From contig NZ_CALMAT010000139.1 of the NCBI RefSeq assembly GCF_937859865.1, forward strand, positions 1-38,909: 38,909 nt of DNA. The letters run 5' to 3'. This document shows positions 7,323 to 15,454 of this stretch, piece by piece. Position numbers and translations under genes: made by a program. Source of the DNA: an uncultured Mucilaginibacter sp. GTDB lineage: Bacteria; Bacteroidota; Bacteroidia; Sphingobacteriales; Sphingobacteriaceae. Each line of letters starts with the position of its first letter. The stretch's first letter is position 1. The notes beneath the pieces were generated by a model that was not told the DNA's origin, made no database searches, and saw nothing but the letters and a program-made list of their open reading frames with translations.

Positions 7323-8636
7323 ATGCTTCTTTTAAGGCATGTTTTTTTGCTACTGCTAATGGTTGCCCCCCTGTTAAAAACAAACGCACAAGACCGCACA
7401 CTTACTTTGGACGAAGCTGTTAAATTAGGCCTTGCCAACAGTAAAACCTTAAAATACTCCCAATCCAAAATAGACCAGGCCGTTTCTCAATACAACCAGG
7501 TAAAAGACCGCGCTTTGCCTACCGGTTCCGTAAGTTATATGTATAGCCGTGCACAAATTCCGGCAAATACTTTAGCTTTCGGCCCAAGTAGTTTTTCTTT
7601 GCCAAAAAGTGCCAATGCCAACTTAGGGATTGCTTCTTTGGCCGAACCGATTTACGCCGGGGGAAAATTTAGGTATGCAAAAGAATCAACAGATTTATTG
7701 GTAAAAATTGCCCGTTTGGATGTTGACAACGACAGGGACCAGGTGAGTTATGGCATCATCAGTGCTTATTACAATTTATATAAAGTGCTGCAAAGCAAAA
7801 AAGTAGTTGATACAAACTTGGTTACTGTTGACCAGCAGATCAAACAGGCCCAACGTTTTTTTGAACAAGGCATCGTTACGAAAAATGATGTGTTGCGTTT
7901 CCAATTGCAACGCTCAAACATTGAATTGAACGGGATAGAACTGGAAAGCAACCGCAAGGTAATCAACTATAACTTGGATGTGCTTTTGGGCTTGCCGGAA
8001 ACCACGCAGATCAATATCAATCAGTTAAATACTTTAGACCACCCCATACAACCTTTGACAAATTATTTAGACAGTGCTTTTGCAAACCGTCAGGAAATCC
8101 GCCAGTTGGATTTGCGCACCCGCGTTGCAGAATCCAATATTAAAACTGTCCATGCCGACAGGTTGCCTACATTGGCCGCAACAGCCGGGGCTTATTATGT
8201 AGATATATCCATCAACCCGCTGCCTACCAGGGGAAATTACATTACGCCGCTGACTGTAGGTTTGGCTTTGTCCTGGAATTTCGGAAGCTTGTGGAACAAT
8301 AAAAACAGGGAAGCTGAAGCCAGGATCGAGCGCGACCAAACCGTTATCAATAAAGGGATCACAACGGATAATTTGAAGAATGAAGTAAACGAAAGTTACC
8401 AAAACTTCATTGCCGCTATCAACAAGGTTAATTTACTGCAAACCGCTATTGCACAGGCAACAGAGAACAACCGCTTGCAGCAATCCCGTTACCGGAGCAA
8501 TATATCTACTGCAACAGACCGCGCCGATGCACAAACATTGCTTTATCAAGCCCAGATTGACCTGGAGCTGGCAAAAGCCGATGCAGGGCTGGCATACTAC
8601 AGTTTATTAAAATCAACCGGAAAAATCAATAAATAA
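7323..8636 (+). CDS. TolC family outer membrane efflux protein
   Basis: I place the start at ATG 7323, giving 437 residues, because it begins a clean signal peptide (M-L-L-L-R-H-V-F, cleavage after T-N-A) and follows AAAAAGGG at 7312-7319. An in-frame ATG at 7275 overlaps the tetR end and would add 16 polar residues before the signal. The mature protein starts with the OEP-family L-T-L-D-E-A-V-K-L-G-L and has the long coiled-coil repeats of TolC, which forms a trimeric outer membrane duct. The chosen start codon lies in a weak KRSI-motif match (7323-7335). Confidence 0.9.
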   Translation: MLLLRHVFLLLLMVAPLLKTNAQDRTLTLDEAVKLGLANSKTLKYSQSKIDQAVSQYNQVKDRALPTGSVSYMYSRAQIPANTLAFGPSSFSLPKSANANLGIASLAEPIYAGGKFRYAKESTDLLVKIARLDVDNDRDQVSYGIISAYYNLYKVLQSKKVVDTNLVTVDQQIKQAQRFFEQGIVTKNDVLRFQLQRSNIELNGIELESNRKVINYNLDVLLGLPETTQININQLNTLDHPIQPLTNYLDSAFANRQEIRQLDLRTRVAESNIKTVHADRLPTLAATAGAYYVDISINPLPTRGNYITPLTVGLALSWNFGSLWNNKNREAEARIERDQTVINKGITTDNLKNEVNESYQNFIAAINKVNLLQTAIAQATENNRLQQSRYRSNISTATDRADAQTLLYQAQIDLELAKADAGLAYYSLLKSTGKINK

Positions 8637-8657
8637 AAATTTAGTAATAAAAATAAT

Positions 8658-9731
8658 ATGGCACAGGAACAGGAAACAGGCACAGAACAAGAACAACCGG
8701 CTACCAAAAAGCCGAACAAGGTAATTCCGATAATATTGGGGATTGTAATTTTGGTAGGGATTATTTTTGGGATCAAAGAATACATTTACTATAGTAAACA
8801 CGAAGATACAGACGATGCGCAGATTGATGGCGATATCAGTCCGGTGGTTGCCCGCGTTGGCGGTTATGTAGATAGCATTGCATTTGAAGAAAACACACAC
8901 GTAAACCAAGGCCAGCTATTGGTAAGATTGGATGACCGTGATTATAAAGTTAGGGTAGAACAAGCTTTGGCGGCCCAAAAAGGTGCTGGCGCAGGCGTTG
9001 GTGTCAGCCAATCACAAATCCCGACTACCGAAGCTAATTCTGCCAGTGTACAGGCGCAGGTAGTGTCGGCAAAAGCACGTTTAGAACAAGCCAATAAAGA
9101 TTATGCAAGGTATGCCAACCTGGTACAAGATGGTTCGGTAACACAACAGCAATTTGACCAGGCTAAAGCAACACGCGATGTAGCCCAGGCGAATTACGTA
9201 GCTGCACAAGAGCAGTACCGTGCCGCTCAGGAACAGCTTGGAACCATCCGCAGCCAGTTAAAAGTGAGCAATACGGGTGTCAACCAGCGCCAGGCTGATG
9301 TAGATTTTGCAAAACTGCAGCTATCTTATACCCACATTTATTCGCCTGCAAATGGTATTGTATCAAAAAAGAATGTGCAAAAAGGGCAACTGGTACAAGC
9401 CGGGCAAACGTTGTTTTCGGTAGTAAACGATAACAGTATTTACATCACTGCAAATTTTAAAGAAACCCAGTTGGACAATTTGCGCAGCGGAGAAAAGGTG
9501 GACATTAATATTGACGCTTATCCTGAACTTAAACTGCAGGGAGAGGTATATAATTTTTCGCCGGCCACAGGTGCTAAGTTCTCATTGCTCCCTCCCGATA
9601 ATGCCACCGGTAACTTTGTAAAAGTGGTACAACGTGTGCCTGTTAAAATAAGAATAAACGCAAGCAAAGAGATTATGGATAAATTGCGCCCGGGCATGAG
9701 CGTGGATGTTTCTGTTATCTATAAACAATAA
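8658..9731 (+). CDS. HlyD/EmrA-type membrane fusion protein
   Basis: A 357-residue protein with an N-terminal cytoplasmic tail, one membrane anchor near residues 22-41, then T-D-D-A-Q-I-D-G-D-I-S-P-V-V-A-R-V-G-G-Y-V, the biotinyl-lipoyl-like half motif of EmrA. A coiled-coil hairpin rich in Q and A follows (about 95-195), then the second lipoyl half (I-Y-S-P-A-N-G-I-V-S) and the barrel domain. It should link the inner membrane pump to the TolC duct. It lies 21 bases after the tolC-like gene and 5 bases before the pump gene. Confidence 0.92.
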   Translation: MAQEQETGTEQEQPATKKPNKVIPIILGIVILVGIIFGIKEYIYYSKHEDTDDAQIDGDISPVVARVGGYVDSIAFEENTHVNQGQLLVRLDDRDYKVRVEQALAAQKGAGAGVGVSQSQIPTTEANSASVQAQVVSAKARLEQANKDYARYANLVQDGSVTQQQFDQAKATRDVAQANYVAAQEQYRAAQEQLGTIRSQLKVSNTGVNQRQADVDFAKLQLSYTHIYSPANGIVSKKNVQKGQLVQAGQTLFSVVNDNSIYITANFKETQLDNLRSGEKVDINIDAYPELKLQGEVYNFSPATGAKFSLLPPDNATGNFVKVVQRVPVKIRINASKEIMDKLRPGMSVDVSVIYKQ

Positions 9732-9736
9732 AAACA

Positions 9737-11287
9737 ATGGCCGAAACAGGGTTTAAAAAATGGATCATCACTATAACGGTAATCACAGCCTCCTTGCTGG
9801 AGCTCATTGATACCACGATTGTAAACGTGTCTTTGCCAACCATTCAGGGAAACTTAGGCGCAACGCTTGAAGACATTGCCTGGATTACAACTGGTTATGC
9901 AGTTGCCAACGTAATTATCCTGCCAATGTCGGGTTGGCTGGGCAGTTTCTTCGGGCGAAAAAATTACTTTCTTGCTTCTATTATTTTATTTACCATCGCA
10001 TCATTTTTGTGCGGTAATGCTACCGGTTTAGGTGAGTTGGTAGGGTTTAGGATATTACAGGGTATTGCCGGTGGGGGGTTAATCTCAACGGCACAGGCAA
10101 TTTTATTAGAAACCTGGCCACGCGAACAAGTAGGCACAGCCACTGCTTTGTTTGGTTTTGGCGCTGTGGTTGGGCCAACGGTTGGCCCAACTATCGGTGG
10201 TTATTTAACCGAACATTTTTCGTGGCCGTGGATATTTTATGTAAACATACCCGTAGGTATCTTCGCTGCTTTTTTTACCTATACTTTTGTTAAGGCCACG
10301 CCAAAAACAGGCAGGGGCAAACCAATTGACTGGTGGGGGATTGCTTTGCTGGCAACTGCTATCGGAAGTTTACAAGTGATCTTAGAAAAAGGCGAATCGG
10401 AAGACTGGTTTGCAAAAACCTATATTCTTATATTAACCATTACTGCTATCTTGGGCTTGCTGCTGTTTATCTGGCGTGAGTTAAGTACAGAATTTCCCAT
10501 TGTCAATTTTAGCATCATGCGGCACAGAAGTTTTTCTGTCGGTATGATTACTTCCTTTATCCTCGGGTTTGGCTTGTACGGCACGGTATTCGTTTTCCCG
10601 ATATTTTGCCAGAGTTTGCTGGGCTTTTCGTCTGAAGATACCGGTAAGTTATTGTTTCCCGGCGGCTTGTTCACTTTAGCCATGATGCCTTTGGTAGGCC
10701 AAATGCTTAACAAAGGCATTCCGGCGCAAATAATGGCTACTGTAGGCATGGTATTATTCTTTGTATTTACGCATATGCTGGGCGATTCTACTTTAGAAAG
10801 TGGTAAAGGGGACTTCTTTTGGCCACTTGCCATCCGGGGTATTGGTATGGCACTGCTTTTTGTGCCCTTAACTACATTGGCTATTGCTGATTTAAAAGGA
10901 CCGGAAATAGGCCAGGGAACAGGGCTAAACAACATGATGCGGCAATTGGGCGGTTCATTCGGGATTGCGGCATTAACTACCATTATCCATATTCGCCAGG
11001 GCGTTCACCGCAACAATTTGCTCGTTAGCATTAACCCTTATAACCCGGCTTTTGTACAACGTTACAATATGTATGTACAAGCGTTTATAGCCAAAGGAAA
11101 ATCAATGCTGGATGCCTCGCACATGGCCTATGGGGCAATGGAAGGGACGGTAATCAGGCAGTCGCTGTTGCTGACCTACAACGATGCGTATTGGCTTTCG
11201 GGCATCATCATGCTGTGTTCAATCCCACTATTGTACCTGCAGCCATTCCGCCGTAAAAATGCGCAGATGCCGGTAGATGCACATTAA
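9737..11287 (+). CDS. DHA2 family MFS drug exporter (EmrB/QacA type)
   Basis: A 516-residue integral membrane protein with the 14-helix DHA2 pattern. Family motifs are present: L-I-D-T-T-I-V-N-V-S-L-P-T-I (motif D1, helix 1), G-W-L-G-S-F-F-G-R-K (motif A), and F-G-F-G-A-V-V-G-P-T-V-G-P-T-I-G-G (motif C of antiporters). It is a proton-coupled exporter working with the two preceding proteins as a tripartite pump, probably for hydrophobic drugs or weak acids. It is the last gene of the operon, followed by a strong terminator. Confidence 0.92.
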   Translation: MAETGFKKWIITITVITASLLELIDTTIVNVSLPTIQGNLGATLEDIAWITTGYAVANVIILPMSGWLGSFFGRKNYFLASIILFTIASFLCGNATGLGELVGFRILQGIAGGGLISTAQAILLETWPREQVGTATALFGFGAVVGPTVGPTIGGYLTEHFSWPWIFYVNIPVGIFAAFFTYTFVKATPKTGRGKPIDWWGIALLATAIGSLQVILEKGESEDWFAKTYILILTITAILGLLLFIWRELSTEFPIVNFSIMRHRSFSVGMITSFILGFGLYGTVFVFPIFCQSLLGFSSEDTGKLLFPGGLFTLAMMPLVGQMLNKGIPAQIMATVGMVLFFVFTHMLGDSTLESGKGDFFWPLAIRGIGMALLFVPLTTLAIADLKGPEIGQGTGLNNMMRQLGGSFGIAALTTIIHIRQGVHRNNLLVSINPYNPAFVQRYNMYVQAFIAKGKSMLDASHMAYGAMEGTVIRQSLLLTYNDAYWLSGIIMLCSIPLLYLQPFRRKNAQMPVDAH

Positions 11288-11303
11288 AAACACTTGTTAA
11301 AAT

Positions 11304-11337
11304 AAAAAGCCGTTCTGAATAAACAGAACGGCTTTCC
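11304..11337 (+). terminator. Rho-independent terminator of the efflux operon
   Basis: AAAGCCGTTCTG (11306-11317) and CAGAACGGCTTT (11324-11335) form a perfect 12-bp stem with a 6-base loop. Confidence 0.9.
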
Positions 11338-11340
11338 CCA

Positions 11341-11652
11341 AAAAAATTAACAATTAGAATATAAATTGCCTACCATTTCAACAACTGTTTTGTAGTTGAA
11401 GTACTTGCAGTTGTTATTTAGGCATAAGCTATTAATCTCTCTATAAAAATATGTTTTAATATTTGTTAAAACAACTATTGGCAGTAGTTTTTTGAAAAAA
11501 GTTTTGCACACCATAGAGTTAAACGCCTCTTGCTTCAAACTTCGTTCCTGGAAAAATGGCGATGAAAAGCTTTGTACAAAAATGGTTTGTATGATGATGA
11601 ACTGATCTTTGCAAAGCTACGATCCAACTAAATTCTCAAAATACGCTTGCTG
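11341..11652. other. AT-rich intergenic stretch without a supported gene
   Basis: About 310 bases between the efflux terminator and the motif pair. A 63-codon open frame on the minus strand (11347-11538) has no recognisable family or signal, and I do not call it. No RNA gene or clear promoter was recognised. Confidence 0.5.
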
Positions 11653-11723
11653 ATTTTATGCCGGTAAAAGAAGCATTGCCACTTCTCTCGCACAAAGCCA
11701 TACTTCTTTTACCGGCATAAAAT
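11653..11723. terminator. Inverted pair of KRSI motifs, hairpin at the 3' end of the FAD oxidoreductase gene
   Basis: Two complete form-A copies face each other: 11653-11676 (plus) and 11700-11723 (minus), with a 23-base loop. The arms are 24 bases and nearly perfectly complementary. The right arm abuts the TGA stop (11724-11726) of the minus-strand gene, so the structure is placed to terminate it. Confidence 0.7.
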
Positions 11724-13556
11724 TCAGTTCAAAAACTTGCCCGTTAAATCTAGCCTGCGGTCAAACGGTTTCAGGTAAACATCTGCCAATGCGGCAAATT
11801 CCCTTCGCGTAATTGGCCGGTTCAAATCGAAAACAGAATTTAAATGCAGTTTCGGTTTCCAGTCGTTTTTAATTTGAAGCTGAAACGTTTTGGCATCGCG
11901 CAAATCCAGTTCCTCAATAAAAGAAAGCATATTGCCGATGGTAAACAGTTCGGCAGGTTTATTTTTGTTGAACCAAAGGAAAGCGCGTGTATAAATCTCG
12001 TTCAAAACCGGTTTAATTTCGGCAGTTTTCACAACAGAATCAGGCAAAAAGAAAACAGGCGCAGAACCACCAACAGGTTTTTGCACGCCTTGCAGCAACC
12101 CGGTTACGCCCAGTTTTTGGATGGCAATAAACTGCGGGTCCGTTTGCTTCACATCCATAAAAGGCATCAAATAACCGTGATGGCTTAATATTTCATTTTG
12201 AATGAGGCGAAGTTTTATATTTTTAGTGGTGGTTTTAAAAAAAGAACAGTAGGCAGCAATCGTTCCAATTCCTTGCCCAACCGTCATCTGCACCGAAGGG
12301 TACATCGTGCTGGCGTTGACCAAATGCGTAACCGACATGGCTTTTTCGGCCACCAAAAAATTATCAAAATCTTTTACGATAACTGCACCGGCCGGAAAAC
12401 TGTAAGCCGGAAAAGCGCCATAATTGGTTTCGGGCGCATTTTGCAGCGGTAAAAAGTGTTGGCCGGGCGAAGCATCGCCAATACCAATTGAAGTGCGGTA
12501 CAACTTAGAAGAACGGTTGTAAGGCGTATAAATATCGTCTAAAACCATTTTGATCGCGCCTTTTGTACGCCTCGCTTCGCGGATATAAGGAATATAAGGC
12601 AAATGATCGGGCGTGTTAAACTCTAAATTATCAACGCTTAGGTTTTTTAAACCCATTTGCGTTTGCAGAAAATAAACCAGGCCAAGTGTTTTTAACCGTG
12701 CTTTTTGATAAACAGCTTTTATTTGTGTGCCGGTAAAATCATTGGTTTGAATGGGATAATCGTTGATGCCTTTTACTTTCAGCATAAATTTATCATTGGG
12801 CAAACGGCCGCTTTCCAGCATTTGCTTCATGTTTTTTCCTTTCAGGGAAGTGTACAATGTTTCGTCGTAACCTTCGGGCTTGGCAATAGTTCGATCGGCA
12901 GCGCGGCCATAATCTTTTAAAATAGCAATCCAGGTGAGATTTTGGATAAGGGGCAATGCTTCTTTTACCGCCCATTTTTCGCCGGATTGCGCTTCACTTT
13001 CAAAACCAGCCTCAAACGGAACGCCGAGTTTGGCAGCTACATCACCGGTTTCGGTCCCGTCAACTACTACATCTGCTCTGATCGTCGTGTTTTCCCCGTT
13101 GATTTTGGCCGAAACTTCGTAACCCGTTCCGTCCTTTTTTATACCGGTAAAAGAAGCACTCAAATGAACACTGAGGTTTTTAACCGTATCCGTGATTTTT
13201 TTGAGGATGGCCGCGCCAACAGCGGGTTCAAAACGAAGCGTGGCATTGGTTGTAGTATCAAAACCGGGCGTGTTTTTATAATATTCTTTCAACCGTTTCC
13301 TGAATTCGCCCCAAACCCCCGAATTAAAACTGCGGTTGCCTTCCACCACACACATGCCGCCCGAAGTTAAACTGCCGCCAAGCCAAGGGCCTGCTTCTAA
13401 AATGATCGTTTTTACGTTGCTCCGCGCACTTTGTATCCCGGCCGCTGTGCCTGCTGCGCCGCCGCCGATAACCAAAACACCGGTTTTCTGGCTCTGCGCA
13501 AAAGCAGTTGGGTTAAAAAATATAACTGTAAATAAAAAAATACAAATTTTTTTCAT
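11724..13556 (-). CDS. Secreted FAD-dependent oxidoreductase (FAD_oxidored family)
   Basis: I choose the ATG at 13556 (610 residues), which starts a signal peptide (M-K-K-I-C-I-F-L-F, cleavage after A-F-A); an ATG 18 bases upstream adds non-signal residues. Next comes the dinucleotide-binding motif G-V-L-V-I-G-G-G-A-A-G-T-A-A-G, an E at the end of strand 2, and G-G-S-L-T-S-G-G-M, typical of FAD-dependent oxidoreductases often annotated as xanthan-lyase-like. V-V-V-D-G-T-E-T-G-D is the second FAD contact. The substrate is unknown; export suggests a polysaccharide or other external compound. It is divergent from the amidase genes. Two KRSI motifs lie inside (12956-12975 and 13141-13158). Confidence 0.85.
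   Translation of the reverse strand: MKKICIFLFTVIFFNPTAFAQSQKTGVLVIGGGAAGTAAGIQSARSNVKTIILEAGPWLGGSLTSGGMCVVEGNRSFNSGVWGEFRKRLKEYYKNTPGFDTTTNATLRFEPAVGAAILKKITDTVKNLSVHLSASFTGIKKDGTGYEVSAKINGENTTIRADVVVDGTETGDVAAKLGVPFEAGFESEAQSGEKWAVKEALPLIQNLTWIAILKDYGRAADRTIAKPEGYDETLYTSLKGKNMKQMLESGRLPNDKFMLKVKGINDYPIQTNDFTGTQIKAVYQKARLKTLGLVYFLQTQMGLKNLSVDNLEFNTPDHLPYIPYIREARRTKGAIKMVLDDIYTPYNRSSKLYRTSIGIGDASPGQHFLPLQNAPETNYGAFPAYSFPAGAVIVKDFDNFLVAEKAMSVTHLVNASTMYPSVQMTVGQGIGTIAAYCSFFKTTTKNIKLRLIQNEILSHHGYLMPFMDVKQTDPQFIAIQKLGVTGLLQGVQKPVGGSAPVFFLPDSVVKTAEIKPVLNEIYTRAFLWFNKNKPAELFTIGNMLSFIEELDLRDAKTFQLQIKNDWKPKLHLNSVFDLNRPITRREFAALADVYLKPFDRRLDLTGKFLN
12956..12975 (-). repeat. KRSI motif, form A, inside the FAD oxidoreductase gene
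   Basis: ATGCTTCTTTTACCGCCCAT on the plus strand; the gene reads it as W-A-V-K-E-A-L. Confidence 0.55.
13141..13158 (+). repeat. KRSI motif, form A, inside the FAD oxidoreductase gene
   Basis: ATACCGGTAAAAGAAGCA after a T run; the antisense gene reads it as A-S-F-T-G-I. Confidence 0.55.
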
Positions 13557-13609
13557 TGGGCCGAAATTAACCATTTACAAAACGCTATTTTTAGGACAAA
13601 CGGTTATAC

Positions 13610-15286
13610 ATGACAAATTTTTCTACCAAACGCTTTTACGCTATTGCCGCGGCCTGCAGTTTAAGTTTTAGTTTAGGCTCTTTCGTTTCCAAAACTTTGG
13701 TTGACAGCCCGGTTACGGTTTCGGTAATCAAAGCAGCAGAACAGCTTTCCGGCCTAAGTTTTTCTGCCGCGCAGGAAGATTCTTTGCTGAACGGTTCCAA
13801 CGATCACTTAAAAGCTTACGAAGAACTCCGAAAATTAAACCTTAAAAACAGTATCGTCCCGGCTTTAAATTTTAACCCAATTCCGGTTGGCTTCGTTTAT
13901 CCTGATAAAACAGGCCAATTTTTACTCGATAAAAGAAGCATTGCCACTTTACCTGCAGATAAAAACGAATTGGCTTTTTATACCATTCGGCAATTGGCAG
14001 ATTTGATCCGCAACAAAAAAATATCATCGGTAGAATTGACTAAATTCTTCCTGGATCGCCTTAAAAAACTCAACCCAAAACTGTTGGCGGTCGTTTCTTA
14101 TACCGATGACCTCGCCTTAAAACAAGCTGCACAAGCCGATGCAGAAATTGCAGCCGGACATTACCGCGGTGTTTTGCACGGGATTCCTTTTGCGGTAAAA
14201 GACCTTTTATCGGCCAAAAACTACAAAACCACTTTTGGCGCGGCACCTTATAAAGACCAGGTTTTTGATGTGGATGCCACGGTTGTAAAAAAACTGGAAG
14301 ATGCTGGAGCGGTTTTAATTGCCAAGTTATCGCTGGGCGAACTGGCTATGGACGACACCTGGTTTGGCGGCCGGACGAACAATCCCTGGGATTTGACACG
14401 CGGTTCGGGCGGTTCTTCGGCTGGCCCCGGTGCGGCGGTTTCTGCCGGTTGCGTGCCTTTTGCCATCGGTTCCGAAACCTGGGGCTCTATCGTTGAGCCT
14501 TCCAACAATTGCGGCGATACCGGTTTGCGCCCTTCTTTTGGCCGCGTAAGTAAATATGGTGCGATGGCTTTAAGCTGGAGTATGGACAAATTGGGGCCGA
14601 TGGCGCGGACGGTAGAAGATTGCGCCATCGTTTTTAACGCTATTCAAGGGAAAGACCCGCAGGATTTAAGCACGATTGCTGCGCCTTTTAATTATAATGA
14701 GAAGCAAAATTCTTTAAAAGGCTGGAAGATTGGTTATTTAAAGGCTGATTTTCAATCCAAATACCCAAACCGGCACAACGATTCTTTAACGTTGGTGAAG
14801 ATGAAGGAATTGGGCGCAACTTTAATTCCGATAGAACTGCCAAAACTTCCTTTTAATTCCATGAATTTTATTTTGGATGCCGAAGCCGGTGCCGCTTTCC
14901 AGGAACTGGTGTTGACGCACCGAAGCGATTTATTGCAACGGCAGGAAAAAGCGGCTTGGCCAAATACTTTTCGTACGGCGCAATTTATTCCGGCAGTTGA
15001 ATATATCCAAGCCAACCGCGTACGCACTTTATTGGTGCAAAACTGGTACGAAAAACTAAAAGGGCTGGACTTGTACCTTTCGCCTTCTTACAGCGATAAT
15101 TTACTGCTCACCAACCTCACCGGAAACCCTTGCGTGGTTTTGCCAAATGGTTTTACCACAAAAGGGTTGCCCACCAGCATCACTTTTATGGGACAGCTTT
15201 CTGGCGAAGGAAAAACGCTGGAAGCAGCAAGAATTTACCAGAACGCAACTGGTTTTCAATTAAAACACCCTGCTTTAAACTTTTAA
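13610..15286 (+). CDS. Amidase-signature family hydrolase, paralogue 1
   Basis: A 558-residue protein with an N-terminal hydrophobic export signal or anchor (residues 10-27). The amidase-signature Ser-cisSer-Lys triad is intact: Lys197 in G-I-P-F-A-V-K-D-L-L, Ser269/270 in G-S-G-G-S-S-A-G-P, and nucleophile Ser293 in S-E-T-W-G-S-I. The family hydrolyses C-N bonds of amides; the substrate is unknown. About 120 residues precede the usual domain start, shared with the next gene. Residues 107-111 are D-K-R-S-I, encoded by a KRSI motif. It begins 53 bases from the divergent FAD oxidoreductase start. Confidence 0.9.
   Translation: MTNFSTKRFYAIAAACSLSFSLGSFVSKTLVDSPVTVSVIKAAEQLSGLSFSAAQEDSLLNGSNDHLKAYEELRKLNLKNSIVPALNFNPIPVGFVYPDKTGQFLLDKRSIATLPADKNELAFYTIRQLADLIRNKKISSVELTKFFLDRLKKLNPKLLAVVSYTDDLALKQAAQADAEIAAGHYRGVLHGIPFAVKDLLSAKNYKTTFGAAPYKDQVFDVDATVVKKLEDAGAVLIAKLSLGELAMDDTWFGGRTNNPWDLTRGSGGSSAGPGAAVSAGCVPFAIGSETWGSIVEPSNNCGDTGLRPSFGRVSKYGAMALSWSMDKLGPMARTVEDCAIVFNAIQGKDPQDLSTIAAPFNYNEKQNSLKGWKIGYLKADFQSKYPNRHNDSLTLVKMKELGATLIPIELPKLPFNSMNFILDAEAGAAFQELVLTHRSDLLQRQEKAAWPNTFRTAQFIPAVEYIQANRVRTLLVQNWYEKLKGLDLYLSPSYSDNLLLTNLTGNPCVVLPNGFTTKGLPTSITFMGQLSGEGKTLEAARIYQNATGFQLKHPALNF
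13923..13942 (+). repeat. KRSI motif, form A, in frame in amidase 1
   Basis: CGATAAAAGAAGCAT read in frame as D-K-R-S-I, immediately before the conserved helix L-A-F-Y-T-I-R-Q-L. Confidence 0.65.
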
Positions 15287-15292
15287 TTACTG

Positions 15293-15316
15293 ATGCTTCT
15301 TTTACCATATAAATTT
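15293..15316 (-). repeat. KRSI motif, form A
   Basis: ATGCTTCTTTTACCATATAA then ATTT, 7 bases after the stop of amidase 1. Confidence 0.65.
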
Positions 15317-15321
15317 TCGGA

Positions 15322-15423
15322 CACACCCCTAACCCCTCTCGAGAGGGGAAGTATAGCGGCTACTTTTCTATCGATGGAAATATCTGCGCCCGGTTTCCCC
15401 TCTTGAGAGGGGTTAGGGGTGTG
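15322..15423. repeat. Bacteroidota palindromic repeat (TPNPSQEG-type), 102 bp
   Basis: Arms 15322-15350 and 15395-15423 are 29 bases and match at 28 positions when one is reversed and complemented. Each arm also contains its own palindrome (CCCCTCTCGAGAGGGG on the left). Translation of the minus strand gives the well-known spurious peptide T-P-N-P-S-Q-E-G. The element sits alone between the two amidase paralogues and does not encode a protein. It could act as a bidirectional transcription barrier. Confidence 0.85.
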
Positions 15424-15454
15424 TTCTTTCTCGATTATTAATTCAATATAAACT

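Noticed and set aside
10420-10983. 187-codon antisense frame inside the MFS pump gene, and similar long antisense frames at 14248-14628 and 16063-16545
   Set aside because: Shadow frames opposite strongly conserved proteins; they are proline/serine-rich as expected from reverse-reading of hydrophobic or Gly-rich coding sequence.
11347-11538. 63-codon minus-strand frame after the efflux terminator
   Set aside because: AT-rich, no signal, no recognisable motif, no start context; more likely chance.
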